NCBI GenBank assembly: GCA_963793335.1
Contig: CAWBZS010000009.1
Location: 162,807-226,806 of the forward strand
Origin: Sva-07 sp963793335
GTDB taxonomy: Bacteria; Actinomycetota; Acidimicrobiia; Acidimicrobiales; Ilumatobacteraceae
Length of the DNA: 64,000 nt
Reading direction: 5' to 3'
Numbering within the stretch: position 1 is the stretch's first letter; each line of letters opens with the position of its first letter. A model generated the notes under the pieces. That model was not told the DNA's origin, searched no databases, and worked only from the letters and a program-made list of their open reading frames with translations. Shown piece after piece: positions 8,113-17,591 of this stretch. The position numbers and the translations under genes are program-made.

Positions 8113-9442
8113 TCAGGAGAGGGACTTGAGGCGACGGAGCGCTTCTTCGCGCTCGGCCTTGTGGTCGAGCATCGGCTCCACCGGGTTCGGCACCCATCGG
8201 GCGACGTAGTCGCCGTCCGGGTCGTAGCGCTCCTGCTGCAGCATCGGATTGAACACCCGAAAGTACGGCGCGGCGTCGGTGCCGGTGCCCGCTGCCCACT
8301 GCCAGCCGTGATTGTTGGAGGCGAGATCGCCGTCGACGAGGTGTTGCATGAACCAGCGAGCCCCCCACTGCCACGGCAGGTGGAGGTCCTTCACCAGGAA
8401 ACTGGCCACGATCATGCGGACCCGGTTGTGCATCCATCCGGTCGCAGCGAGCTGACGCATGCCCGCGTCGACGATGCCGAAGCCGGTCTCCCCTGCCGTC
8501 CACCGATCGAACCGCTTGCGTGCGTCGACGTCGGTGTCGACCGGCATGCGGTCGAACTTGGTGTTGAGGTTCTCCCACGCCGTCTCGGGTTGTTGGAACA
8601 ACACATCCGCGTAGAAGTCTCGCCACGCCAGCTCACTGGAGAACACGGTGTGACCGGTGGTCCCGGCACCTGACGCGTCGAGGTCGGCGAGCAGTTGACG
8701 AGGGTGGATCGCGCCCCACTTGAGCGCCGGCGACAAACGGCTCGTGCCATCCATGGCGGGCAGATCGCGGCGATCGTCGTAGGCGCCCACGCCGTCGTGG
8801 AGGAAGTCCCGCCAGCGATCGAGCGCCGCTCCTTCTCCGATCGGCGGCACCTCGCAACCGGGTGCTGGCCGATCGAACAGGCCATCGGAGGCGATCGACG
8901 CGCCGGCGGACCCGGCGCCGCGCCATCGGGTCTCGTCGCCGGGCAGGTCGTGCGGTTGTTCCCAGCCCGCGCTCCGCCAGCGCTTCGAGAACGGGGTGAA
9001 GACCGCGTACGGATCGCCGTCGTCCTTTCGCACACCGCCCGGCGCGACTGCGTAGGGCGACCCGACGCCCGTCAGATGGCGACCAGATTCGGCGAGCGCT
9101 GCCTTGACGCCGGCGTCGCGGCTGCGACCGTACGGCACGTAGTCGCGAGCGACGAACACCGTGTCGGCACCCACCTCGGCGGCAAGCGCCGGGACCGCCT
9201 CGACCGGGTCGCCCGTCCGGATCACGAGTCCGATGCCGGCACGCTCGCGGATCGATTCGTCGAGCGACGACAGGGCATCGTGCAGACGCGGCACGGCGCG
9301 GGGCGCCTGACGCAGTGAACGTGGGGTCGACGACGAACACCGGGATCACCTCGGCGCCGTCAGCTGCGGCGGCCAGGAGTGCCGGGTTGTCGGCAAGACG
9401 CAGATCGCGCCGGAACCACATGATCGATCGAGATGTCACCAT
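8113..9442 (-). pseudogene. phrB: Deoxyribodipyrimidine photolyase, one frameshift
   Basis: A cryptochrome/photolyase family enzyme that repairs UV cyclobutane dimers using FAD and light. The N-terminus (IMWFRRDLRLADNPALL, VFVVDPTF) reads from 9442. After about residue 50 the frame changes near 9296-9303, and the remainder (LHDALSSLDESIRER to the C-terminus) reads in the next frame. The FAD domain is well kept: TSRLSPALKWGAIHPRQL, WRDFYADVLFQQPE, GMRQLAATGWMHNRVRM and SNNHGWQWAAGTGTD. Start to stop is 1330 bases (3n+1), so one extra base, or two lost, explains the break. Everything else is intact, so this may be a sequencing indel rather than true decay. Class I CPD photolyase is most likely. 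Confidence 0.85.
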
Positions 9443-9523
9443 CTCAGCGTGCTACCCAGCAGCACCGGCGTCCACTCCGCCCGACGGCGAATCGCATGTC
9501 CGGTCGACGACGAATCGTACGCA

Positions 9524-9628
9524 TCAGGCCACGCGGTCCGAGTCGCCCGGGCGAACGGTGCCGATCACCGACGGGGCGTCGGCGATCGACTCCACGAGTG
9601 CATCGAGTTGGTCGGCCGTCGCGAACAT
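9524..9628 (-). CDS. Possible small ORF, 34 residues, unknown
   Basis: An ATG at 9628 opens a short frame to a TGA at 9524 containing ADQLDALVESIADAPSVIG. The composition is protein-like, with codon use resembling its neighbours, unlike the arginine-rich chance frames nearby. It lies in the 200-base gap between the photolyase and HTTM genes. No ribosome binding site is visible. It could be a fragment of a larger lost gene; the pattern loosely recalls the start of MOSC-type proteins, which I cannot confirm. Confidence 0.2.
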   Translation of the reverse strand: MFATADQLDALVESIADAPSVIGTVRPGDSDRVA

Positions 9629-9643
9629 CGCCACAGTCTCGCG

Positions 9644-10615
9644 CTACCGGTTCGCCGACACTCGTGACCGTTTCGACTGCGGGCCTCGAAGCCAGTTCGG
9701 ACGATCGGTCCAGAGCCGCTCCACCCGATACATCGGAGCGAACGCCAGGAGCACCAAGGGGTACGGAAAGCCGATCAACATCGTGGCGAGGATGCCGACG
9801 TGCATCAGCCAGGCCGCAACGACCCAGATCGTGCGCACTCGACCACCGAGCAGCGCCACCGGAGCCATCAGTTCGATCACGATCGTCGACGCTGCGGCCA
9901 GCGGGAGCACCCAGTCGCTACGCACCGTCCAGCCGGCCAACGGTGCACGCATCGTTCCGAGCAGATCGGCCCTCGTCGCGGCGTACGCAACGTGATTGCG
10001 CAGCGTGTCGCCGAGCATCCAGTCGAACCCGCCGTAGCGCAACTTGGCGATTCCTGCGATCACGTAGGTGGTGACCGTCACCAGCCCCGCCAGGGCGATC
10101 GGCCAGCCGTACGCCGTCGAGGACCTCGATGCGCCACCCGCGGCGCCGCGCCCGTGGTGGCGCGCATCGAGCGACCAGGCATCGCTCGACGGGGCCAGCG
10201 CGATGATGAGCAGATGCAGCACGATCAGGTTCTCGAAGTGCAGCAACTGGCCCCATGACCCTCGATAGCTCCCGAGCGCCAGCATCCCGAGCGCGAACAG
10301 GGGCCCGGTGATCCGAAAACGCCACCCCACCACGAATCCCACCCCTGCGACGAGCGTGCCTGCGATCACACCCGTGATCACGTCGTCGGGGACCGGACCA
10401 TCGAGCAGCAACGCCGGTCCGACTCCCTCGAAGCCGGACTCGCGACGCCGAAGCTGCAGGAACACCGGCATCCGGATCAGGAGGTAGCTCAACGTGAACA
10501 CGCCGGCCAGGATCCGCAGCATCGCGAGACGCTGAGGCGGCGCCGCAACGTCGACGATCGGCCACAGCCGCCATCGCGACCCCGCCATGGACGTGTCGTC
10601 GGCAGTCGCCGTCAC
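9644..10615 (-). CDS. HTTM-domain membrane protein
   Basis: A 323-residue integral membrane protein with several hydrophobic helices, matching the HTTM (horizontally transferred transmembrane) family related to vitamin K-dependent gamma-carboxylase. Typical features are the N-terminal RLAMLRILAGVFTLSYLLI, a HFENLIVLHLL helix, a central IAGIAKLRYGGFDWMLGDTL loop and HVGILATMLIGFPYPL near the end. The bacterial function is unknown. The GTG at 10615 overlaps the stop of the upstream 144-residue gene as GTGA, so the two are translationally coupled and probably act together. A longer frame exists upstream but lies inside that gene. Confidence 0.75.
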   Translation of the reverse strand: MTATADDTSMAGSRWRLWPIVDVAAPPQRLAMLRILAGVFTLSYLLIRMPVFLQLRRRESGFEGVGPALLLDGPVPDDVITGVIAGTLVAGVGFVVGWRFRITGPLFALGMLALGSYRGSWGQLLHFENLIVLHLLIIALAPSSDAWSLDARHHGRGAAGGASRSSTAYGWPIALAGLVTVTTYVIAGIAKLRYGGFDWMLGDTLRNHVAYAATRADLLGTMRAPLAGWTVRSDWVLPLAAASTIVIELMAPVALLGGRVRTIWVVAAWLMHVGILATMLIGFPYPLVLLAFAPMYRVERLWTDRPNWLRGPQSKRSRVSANR

Positions 10616-11046
10616 GATGGGATCTCGCAGCTCGCGTGAATGGTTCGATCGACCAGGCTCGATTCGTTGCGCACCTGTGTGACCACGTCGCGCCGTTCCG
10701 TGACCACCTCGACCCGGATCGCCGCTGCCGGCAAGCCCGACCAACCGCGCGCTCGCTCAGCGATGTCGATGCAACGCTCCCCCGCCCGACCGTCGCGGAT
10801 CGCGTCACGCAACTCTCCCGCGACGATCAGCGGGTCGTCGCTGTCGCCGATCACACCGAGCGTCAGCGTGATCACCTCGCCGTCGGCGGCCACCGCCTGC
10901 GCCGTCACGAAGTCGACCTCCTGCGCCCGAACCCGTGAGTACATCGGGTACGTCGACAGCGGGAAGCCATCGCGATCGAACGCGACCGGCGCAACGAGCG
11001 CGGCCAACACCCCAACGGTCACCAGGATCCTGCCGCGCCGACCCAT
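10612..11046 (-). CDS. Small exported or membrane-anchored protein, partner of the HTTM protein
   Basis: A 144-residue protein with one N-terminal hydrophobic segment (residues 7-23, ILVTVGVLAALVAPVAF) and an extracytoplasmic tail. The tail includes FPLSTYPMYS close to the membrane and two Cys near the middle and end. I do not recognise a named family. Small proteins with a P-M-Y/F-S motif are often seen beside HTTM genes, and here the stop overlaps the HTTM start by four bases, so a shared role is likely. Confidence 0.65.
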   Translation of the reverse strand: MGRRGRILVTVGVLAALVAPVAFDRDGFPLSTYPMYSRVRAQEVDFVTAQAVAADGEVITLTLGVIGDSDDPLIVAGELRDAIRDGRAGERCIDIAERARGWSGLPAAAIRVEVVTERRDVVTQVRNESSLVDRTIHASCEIPS

Positions 11047-11099
11047 GCCTTCAGGATGCCGTCTGCGTCAGCAACAACGCACGAATTCGGTGTAGGGGC

Positions 11100-12326
11100 T
11101 CACACCGACGCCGGGTCGCGATCAGGCACATCTACTCGTGCGCCCGAGCGCCAGAAGACGATCGCGATCCCGACCGCGACGAGGCTGATCACGCTGCCGT
11201 AGGCGAGTGCCCACTCGACGCTGATGTTGTCGGCGATCAGACCGGTGATCGGCGCACCGATGGGCGTCGACCCCAGGAACGCAACGGCCTGCAGCGCCAA
11301 CAACCGACTGCGCATGTCGGCAGGGCACTCCTGCTGCGTGATCGCATTCGCGCCCGTGATGAATGCCGCTCCCCCGAGACCGAACGGTACGCACCACACG
11401 TACGCCAGCGGGAGGTTGGGCGCCCACGCCAGACCAAATCCCGCGACCGCCATCAGCACGATCGAACCGAAGAACCATCGCATCGTCACCACGTGCTGGC
11501 GGGCCGTGAGCAACGATCCGGTCAACGACCCCACCGACATCACTGCGAGCAGGAAGCCGTATGCGTTCTCGTCCCCCCACCGCACGTCGGCGAGTTTCGG
11601 GAGCACGGTGGCATGGTTGAACGCCACGGTCGAGATCACGATCAACAACGAGTAGATCACCAGCATGTCCCGGTGGCCGATCACGAACCCGAGCGCCTCC
11701 CGGATCGGCTTGCCGCCCTTGGGTCGATGTGGTGCCGGGAACATCTCGTCGCGCCGGATCGCCGTCAGCGAGAAGATGATCGCGAAGAAGGTGAGACCGT
11801 TCAGCAGGAAGCACCAGGCGGTGCCGATCGTCGCCACGAGCACGGCGGCGAGCGCCGGGCCGAAGATGCGCGACCCCGTCATCACGGCCGTGTTCAACGA
11901 CGTGGCGTTCGCGATGTCGGCGGTCGGGACCAATTCGGTCACCAGACCACGGCGAGCCGGGTTGTCGAAGGCGTTCACCACGCCGAGCACCACGGACAAC
12001 ACGTACACCGCCGGCAGGTTCACCCAGCCGACGAAGTCGAGTCCACCGAGCAACAACGCTTGCGCGGCCAGGGCGCTCTGCGTCACGATCGCCATCGTCC
12101 GTCGGTCGCGGCCATCGGCGATCACGCCGGCCCACGCGCCCAGGAGCAGTGTCGGCAGCATCTGCAAGGCGAGGGTGATCCCGACGGTGGTCGCCTCACC
12201 CGTGATCCGGTACACGAGCAGCGACATCGCCGTCATCTGCAACCAGGTGCCGACGTTCGACACCGCGAGCCCCGAGAAGAACAAGCGGGCGTTGTAGTAC
12301 TTCAGTGAACGGAACGTCGACGACAC
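11100..12326 (-). CDS. Major facilitator superfamily exporter (EntS-like, MFS_3)
   Basis: A 408-residue transporter with about 12 membrane segments. The N-terminus FRSLKYYNARLFFSGLAVS and LLVYRITGEATTVG are typical of the MFS_3 group that includes the enterobactin exporter EntS and macrolide efflux proteins. The loop ADGRDRRT between helices 2 and 3 is the MFS motif A. The GTG at 12326 has GGAG five bases upstream. It stands alone downstream of lepA. The substrate cannot be read from sequence; a drug or siderophore-like compound is the usual guess for this group. Confidence 0.8.
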   Translation of the reverse strand: MSSTFRSLKYYNARLFFSGLAVSNVGTWLQMTAMSLLVYRITGEATTVGITLALQMLPTLLLGAWAGVIADGRDRRTMAIVTQSALAAQALLLGGLDFVGWVNLPAVYVLSVVLGVVNAFDNPARRGLVTELVPTADIANATSLNTAVMTGSRIFGPALAAVLVATIGTAWCFLLNGLTFFAIIFSLTAIRRDEMFPAPHRPKGGKPIREALGFVIGHRDMLVIYSLLIVISTVAFNHATVLPKLADVRWGDENAYGFLLAVMSVGSLTGSLLTARQHVVTMRWFFGSIVLMAVAGFGLAWAPNLPLAYVWCVPFGLGGAAFITGANAITQQECPADMRSRLLALQAVAFLGSTPIGAPITGLIADNISVEWALAYGSVISLVAVGIAIVFWRSGARVDVPDRDPASV

Positions 12327-12398
12327 AGCATCTCCATCGTGGTCGGTGTGACCGGTCGTCGCACGACCGAAGCCGCGCGTCCGACCCGTCCGTGTCGA

Positions 12399-14183
12399 TC
12401 AGTCGTCGAGTTTGAGAGCGTTGATGAAGACGTCGCCAGGCACCTCGACCCGACCGATCGACTTCATCTTCTTCTTGCCCTCTTTCTGCTTCTCGAGCAG
12501 CTTGCGCTTCCGGGTGATGTCGCCCCCGTAGCACTTTGCAGTGACGTCCTTGCGCCGAGCCTTCACGGTTTCACGGGCGATGATCTTGCCGCCGATCGCC
12601 GCTTGGATCGGCACGTCGAACATCTGGCGCGGGATCAGTTCCTTGAGTTTCTCGCACATCCGATTGCCGTACTGATATGCGCTGTCTCGGTGGACGATCA
12701 TCGAGAATGCGTCGGCGGGCAGCCCGTTCAGCAGCAGATCGACCTTGACGAGATTCGACCGTCGGTAGCCGGACAGTTCGTAGTCGAGGCTGGCGTAGCC
12801 CTTCGTGCGCGACTTCATCTGGTCGAAGAAGTCGACGACGACCTCGGCGAGCGGCACCTCGTAGACCAGCTCGACCCGCTCGGGCGAGAGGTACTCCATC
12901 TTCTTCATCTCGCCACGACGGTTCTGGCACAGCTCCATCAGCGGACCGGTGTATTCGGTCGGCGTGATGATCGAGAGCCGGAAGAACGGCTCCTCGACCA
13001 TGTCGATCTTCTGCGCCTCGGGCATGTCCGCCGGGTTGTCGACCACAGCAAACGTGCCATCGGTGCGCTTGACGCGATACTCGACGCTCGGGGCCGTGGC
13101 GATCAACGCCAGTCCGAACTCCCGCTCGAGTCGTTCTTTGACGATCTCCATGTGCAGCAGTCCGAGGAATCCGCAACGGAAGCCGAACCCGAGCGCACCC
13201 GACGACTCGGGCGTATAGGTGATCGAGGCGTCGTTCAGCTTGAGCTTCTCGAGCGACTCGCGCAGACTCTCGAAGTCGTCACCGTCGATCGGGAACAGCC
13301 CCGAGAACACCATCGGCTTCGGGTCGCGATAGCCGGGCAGCGCCTCGGTCGACCCGCCGGATGCCGTGGTGACGGTTTCGCCGGAACGGGCGTCGCCGAC
13401 GTCCTTGATCCCTGCGATCAGGTACCCCACCTCGCCCGGCCCCAGTTCCTGCACCGGTGTGGGAACGGGCTTGCGGGTGCCGATCTCGATTGCCTCGTGG
13501 TTGGCACCTGCTTGCATGAAGGTGAGCTTCGACCCCGACGTCATCGTGCCGTGCATGATCCGCACGCTCGACACCACGCCGCGGTACTGGTCGAACTGCG
13601 AGTCGAAGATCAGACCCTGCAGCGGCGCGTCGGCATTGCCGACCGGCGGCGGAATCCGCTCGATGACGGCATCGAGCAGGTCGGGCACGCCTTCGCCGGT
13701 CTTGGCTGACATCCAGATGATCTCCTCGGCGGGGATACCGAGGATCTTCTCGATCTCGGCGGCGTAGCGCTCGGGGTCGGCCGCTGGCAGATCGATCTTG
13801 TTGAGCGCCGCCACGATCTCGAGGTCGTTCTCGAGCGCCAGGTAGCAGTTGGCGAGCGTCTGCGCCTCGATCCCCTGCGCGGCGTCGACCACCAACACCA
13901 CGCCCTCACACGCAGCCAGGCTGCGGCTGACCTCGTAGCCGAAGTCGACGTGTCCGGGGGTGTCGATCAGATGGAAGACGTGATCGTTCCAGTCGACCCG
14001 GACGTTCTGTGCCTTGATCGTGATGCCACGTTCGCGTTCGAGATCCATCGAGTCGAGGTACTGCGACCGCATGTCGCGGGCGTCGACCGCTCCGGTGATC
14101 TCGAGGATCCGGTCGGACAGCGTCGACTTGCCATGGTCGATGTGGGCAATGATCGAGAAGTTGCGGATCCGGGACAGTTCCAT
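12399..14183 (-). CDS. lepA: Elongation factor 4 (LepA), ribosomal back-translocase GTPase
   Basis: A 594-residue translational GTPase of normal length. G1 is AHIDHGKST at about residues 13-21, the effector region ends in RGITIKAQ, G3 is DTPGHVDF and G4 is NKID. The EF-G-like domains and the LepA-specific C-terminal domain follow, with YGGDITRKRKLLEKQKEGK near the end. The ATG at 14183 begins MELSRIRNFSIIAHID, the expected start. It is divergent from rpsT, 127 bases away. Confidence 0.96.
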   Translation of the reverse strand: MELSRIRNFSIIAHIDHGKSTLSDRILEITGAVDARDMRSQYLDSMDLERERGITIKAQNVRVDWNDHVFHLIDTPGHVDFGYEVSRSLAACEGVVLVVDAAQGIEAQTLANCYLALENDLEIVAALNKIDLPAADPERYAAEIEKILGIPAEEIIWMSAKTGEGVPDLLDAVIERIPPPVGNADAPLQGLIFDSQFDQYRGVVSSVRIMHGTMTSGSKLTFMQAGANHEAIEIGTRKPVPTPVQELGPGEVGYLIAGIKDVGDARSGETVTTASGGSTEALPGYRDPKPMVFSGLFPIDGDDFESLRESLEKLKLNDASITYTPESSGALGFGFRCGFLGLLHMEIVKERLEREFGLALIATAPSVEYRVKRTDGTFAVVDNPADMPEAQKIDMVEEPFFRLSIITPTEYTGPLMELCQNRRGEMKKMEYLSPERVELVYEVPLAEVVVDFFDQMKSRTKGYASLDYELSGYRRSNLVKVDLLLNGLPADAFSMIVHRDSAYQYGNRMCEKLKELIPRQMFDVPIQAAIGGKIIARETVKARRKDVTAKCYGGDITRKRKLLEKQKEGKKKMKSIGRVEVPGDVFINALKLDD

Positions 14184-14310
14184 GTCCAGTCCCACGCTAT
14201 CTGGGCACGTTGCCGCTCCGAGTGGGCGACCGATAGAGTCACACGGCTGTTCAGCGCGGGCATCGGGCCCTGCTGCGCACATCATTCGACGAAAGCAAGG
14301 GTTTCAGGCC

Positions 14311-14565
14311 ATGGCCAACATCAAGAGCCAGAAGAAGCGCAACATCACCAATGCGAAGCGTCATGAGCGCAACAAGTCGGTGCGCGCCGAGTTGAAGACG
14401 CGCACCAAGCGCGCCGAGGCCACCGTTGGCGCCGACGACAACGACGAAGCCGTGCGTGCGGCGGTCAAGCGCATCGACACGGCGGCATCCAAGGGTGTCA
14501 TCCACAAGAACGCCGCGGCCCGCAAGAAGAGCCGCCTGATGAAGAAGGTCAACGCTTCGGCCTGA
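14311..14565 (+). CDS. rpsT: 30S ribosomal protein S20
   Basis: An 84-residue basic ribosomal protein of the 30S body. The N-terminus MANIKSQKKRNITNAKRHER and the Lys/Arg-rich C-terminus (AAARKKSRLMKKVNA) match the family throughout. AAGG lies about 12 bases before the ATG. The gene lies between divergent lepA and convergent holA, a common actinobacterial order, and is followed by a strong terminator. Confidence 0.97.
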   Translation: MANIKSQKKRNITNAKRHERNKSVRAELKTRTKRAEATVGADDNDEAVRAAVKRIDTAASKGVIHKNAAARKKSRLMKKVNASA

Positions 14566-14583
14566 CCCACCCATCCCGACATC

Positions 14584-14628
14584 TGCGCCGATCTGTGCAC
14601 CTCGTGCACGGTTCGGCGCATTTTTGCT
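14584..14628 (+). terminator. Intrinsic terminator after rpsT
   Basis: TGCGCCGA and TCGGCGCA form an 8-bp stem, with an inner GTGCAC/GTGCAC stem in the loop, followed by TTTTTGCTTTT. It lies 19 bases after the rpsT stop and just before the convergent holA end. Confidence 0.85.
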
Positions 14629-14640
14629 TTTCGGACCGGC

Positions 14641-15600
14641 TCAGCGACGAAGCTTGGAGAGCCGCGCGACGAGGACTTCCATCACCAACTCCGGCTCGAG
14701 GTCCTTCGCCCCGCGCAGGTCGAGATCGGCCTGCGCGAGCAACTCGATCGCACGACGCGTCGAGCCCGGCCCCAGACGCCGATAGTTCGCAAGCGCCTTC
14801 TTCGCGGGGAATGCCGACTTGATCCCCGTTGCCGCCATCGCGTCCTGCTCGGACCTGGCGTCAGCCCCGTCGAGCTTTGCGATGTTCGCGTAGTGGCTGT
14901 GCAGGATCGCCATGATCTGCAGCGGGTGCCGCCCGCCCGCATGCATCATCCGTCCCAGCAGCGTCAGGGCCTTGGTGGTGTTGCCGGCATCGACGGCATC
15001 GGTGAAGTCCCACGGCGGCACTCCCCCGGCATCACCGAGGAACGGCTCGATCTGCGCGAACGACAGCACATGGTCGGAGCCATAGGTGCTCGCGAGCGTG
15101 GCGAGGATGCCGTCCAGACGACCGGCGTCCTCGCCGAGCCATGCCGAGAGCTGCGCTGCGGCGTCGGGTTTGATGCGAAGTCCTCCGGCAGCGACCTGGT
15201 CGGAGATCCAACTCTGTCGATCCTTCGCCCGCGTCGGAGGCGAGGTGTTCGTGACCGCCCCCACGGCCTTGACGGCATCGCCCAACTTCTTCGGCGTGCT
15301 GCCGCTGTTGACCACCAGCACCAGATCCGATGTGTCGAGCGGATTGCTCAGATACGCCAGCATCGGAGCGAGGTCCGCCGCAGCGAACCGCTCGATTCCA
15401 CGTGCGACCACAACACGCTTGTCGGTGAGGAACGCCGGGGTCTGTGCAGCGTCGACGACGGAACGCAATTCGAATTCGTCGCCGTCGAATTCGTCGACCA
15501 TCATCGCTCGGTCGCCGTCGCCGACCAACCGGTCGACCAGTTCGTGCACTGCGGTCCGGAGCACCGATTCGTCATTGCCGCTCAAGAGGTGGGTTGCCAT
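14641..15600 (-). CDS. holA: DNA polymerase III delta subunit
   Basis: A 319-residue clamp-loader subunit that opens the beta sliding clamp. The fold is recognisable from the N-terminal HLLSGNDESVLRTAVHELV, VVVARGIERF, SDLVLVVNSGSTPKKL and the later ALTLLGRMMHAGGRHPLQIMAI region of the delta family. The ATG at 15600 has GAGGG shortly upstream. Its 5' end overlaps the last 29 bases of comEC. The comEA-comEC-holA order is widely conserved in bacteria, so this may be one transcript. Confidence 0.9.
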   Translation of the reverse strand: MATHLLSGNDESVLRTAVHELVDRLVGDGDRAMMVDEFDGDEFELRSVVDAAQTPAFLTDKRVVVARGIERFAAADLAPMLAYLSNPLDTSDLVLVVNSGSTPKKLGDAVKAVGAVTNTSPPTRAKDRQSWISDQVAAGGLRIKPDAAAQLSAWLGEDAGRLDGILATLASTYGSDHVLSFAQIEPFLGDAGGVPPWDFTDAVDAGNTTKALTLLGRMMHAGGRHPLQIMAILHSHYANIAKLDGADARSEQDAMAATGIKSAFPAKKALANYRRLGPGSTRRAIELLAQADLDLRGAKDLEPELVMEVLVARLSKLRR

Positions 15601-17089
15601 GTCGCCCTCGATTCTTACCGGGTGGGGGGCCGTCTCCGACAAACCCGTCAACTGCGGCTGGAGACCGGCCTCCCGTCACCGCCAGGAACACCACCACCGC
15701 GAAGACGACCACTCCCCATCCCAGCCACACCCACGGAGGCCCGGGCTCGAGCCGGGCACCCAACAGCGCAACGGTGTCAACCCAACGTGTCCCGACCCGG
15801 GCCGGCAACATCAGCAGTGGAGCGAGGCCGGGGATCCAGCCGGCGACCAGGCCCGCTGGCAGGCCATAGAGCATCACGAAGCCGGCCACGGGCACAGCGA
15901 GCAGGTTGGCCACCACGCTGACCAGCGGCAAGCGCCCGAAGACGAGCACGCTCGGCAACACCACCCCGGCCTGTGCGCCGAGCGTGACCCCGAGCGGCAA
16001 CGCCAATGGGCCGAGCAGCGACATGCGCGCAGCCAGCCACGGACCGAGCGTGCAGACCCCTGCCGTGGCCCCGACCGAGAGCCAGAATCCGATCGACCAC
16101 ACCAGCAGCGGATCGATCAGCACCAGGCCGACGATCGCGAGCGCGAGGATGCGGATCGGGGTGCGCTCGCGACCGGTCGCGTAGGCGGTCGCCGACAGGC
16201 CGGCCATCACTCCCGCTCGAAGAATCGATGGCTCGAACCGGGTCAACGCCACGAACCAGGCGATCAACCCGACCGTCAGCGCCCATCGGGCCGTCGGTCT
16301 GAGCCGAACCAGCAGCGGAGCGCATGCCGCCAACAGAAACGCCACGTTCTGCCCGGAGACCGCAGTGAGGTGCGACAGCCCGCTCGCACGGAAGCGCTCG
16401 ATCATCTCGCGCGGCTGGTCTCGGTCGTCGCCGATCACGAGGCCGCGATACAGCGAACCGTACGGCGCCGGAAGCGACTCGGCGGCGCGCTCGACGGTGG
16501 CACGCACACGATTCGACGCTCTCGCCACAGGTCCCCCGGGGTCGACATCGCTCGACCACCGCAACTCGAACTCACCAACGACGTGTTGCCAGGCAACCCG
16601 TCGGGCACGCTCGACGTCGAGCGCCCGCCGCTGCCCGCTGACCGTGACCCACTCGCCACCGCGCCACGAGCGAACCCGCTCCTGCTGTGCACGGCCACGC
16701 GACCAGACTTCGAATCGCTCACCATCGACCTCGATGATCAGCCTCGTGCTCGTCGGGTAGGGCTGCGGATCGTCGATCACACGCACCCACCCCTCGAACG
16801 CGCCGAGTTGGTCGGGTACGAGCGAGTCCCACGCCGCCGTCGACCGCAACGCACCGCCCACCGCGAGCAGTACGGCGACCAGCGCCAGTCGTGGCGACCG
16901 GCCAGCCACGCCACACACGCTGCCGCCGACGACCCCCGCGAGCGGCGAGCCGGTCCACACCCCGACCGACACCGCAACAGCGACCGCCACCATGGTCCAG
17001 TCGGCCACACCAGCGACCCCACCGTCGCCGAGATGGCCCCACGAGCGACCGATCGTGCCATAGGCTCGGGGGTTCGTGGCTTCGCTCAC
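15572..17089 (-). CDS. comEC: ComEC/Rec2-family DNA uptake channel, short form
   Basis: A 505-residue membrane protein with many helices. An N-terminal OB-like soluble part (about 95-195) is followed by the competence domain, whose signature GLSHLTAVSGQNVAFLL lies near residue 240, and by ERTPIRILALAIVGLVLIDP. The family conducts single-stranded DNA into the cell. The C-terminal metallo-beta-lactamase domain found in Bacillus-type ComEC is absent; the protein ends soon after the last helix. The start at 17089 overlaps a divergent gene by 14 bases, so an internal start (Met at 16993) is possible. The 3' end overlaps holA. The nearby comEA supports a DNA-uptake role. Confidence 0.88.
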   Translation of the reverse strand: MSEATNPRAYGTIGRSWGHLGDGGVAGVADWTMVAVAVAVSVGVWTGSPLAGVVGGSVCGVAGRSPRLALVAVLLAVGGALRSTAAWDSLVPDQLGAFEGWVRVIDDPQPYPTSTRLIIEVDGERFEVWSRGRAQQERVRSWRGGEWVTVSGQRRALDVERARRVAWQHVVGEFELRWSSDVDPGGPVARASNRVRATVERAAESLPAPYGSLYRGLVIGDDRDQPREMIERFRASGLSHLTAVSGQNVAFLLAACAPLLVRLRPTARWALTVGLIAWFVALTRFEPSILRAGVMAGLSATAYATGRERTPIRILALAIVGLVLIDPLLVWSIGFWLSVGATAGVCTLGPWLAARMSLLGPLALPLGVTLGAQAGVVLPSVLVFGRLPLVSVVANLLAVPVAGFVMLYGLPAGLVAGWIPGLAPLLMLPARVGTRWVDTVALLGARLEPGPPWVWLGWGVVVFAVVVFLAVTGGRSPAAVDGFVGDGPPPGKNRGRHGNPPLERQ

Positions 17090-17546
17090 CCCCGTGCCCC
17101 CTCGCGTTCAACGCAGCCGCCAACGCACCCACGCGTCGCTCGAGGATGGGCCGCGGTGGTATCGCTCGCGGATCCGTTGGTGGGGTCCGTTCGTGGGGCT
17201 CGTGGTTCCGGCGATCGTCGGTGTGATCGCACTGATCTCGTTGCGCCTCGTCGACGGACCGGCGAGCGGTGCCATCGGGTTGGTGGGCGGTGTTGCCGCG
17301 GCACCCGCGCTCTTGGCGGTCGGCGCACCGTTCGGCGACAGCGCTCAGTACCCCGAGGCCGTGGCCGCGTCGGCCGTGTTGTGGCTCGTGGTCGGATTCG
17401 TCGCTTCCCGCAGGGCCACCCGCAACCCCGTTGCCACGTGGGGCGACTACTGGCGCCACTACGCCTGGCTCTGTGCCGGGATCTGGATCGGCGTCGGCGC
17501 TGCGCTCGGTATCGCAGCGCTGGCGATCTCCGACTCGCTGTTCTGA
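17076..17546 (+). CDS. Small membrane protein, unknown
   Basis: A 156-residue protein with four hydrophobic segments, at about residues 38-58, 63-83, 93-110 and 128-150, and a basic N-terminus. I do not recognise a family. It is divergent from comEC, sharing 14 bases with that gene's proposed start, and convergent with comEA, ending 45 bases from it. One of the two overlapping starts is probably further in. Confidence 0.55.
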   Translation: MASLTPVPPRVQRSRQRTHASLEDGPRWYRSRIRWWGPFVGLVVPAIVGVIALISLRLVDGPASGAIGLVGGVAAAPALLAVGAPFGDSAQYPEAVAASAVLWLVVGFVASRRATRNPVATWGDYWRHYAWLCAGIWIGVGAALGIAALAISDSLF

Positions 17547-17591
17547 CGGTTCGACGGCGAACGCCAGAGCGACGCCGACTCGATCGATCGG

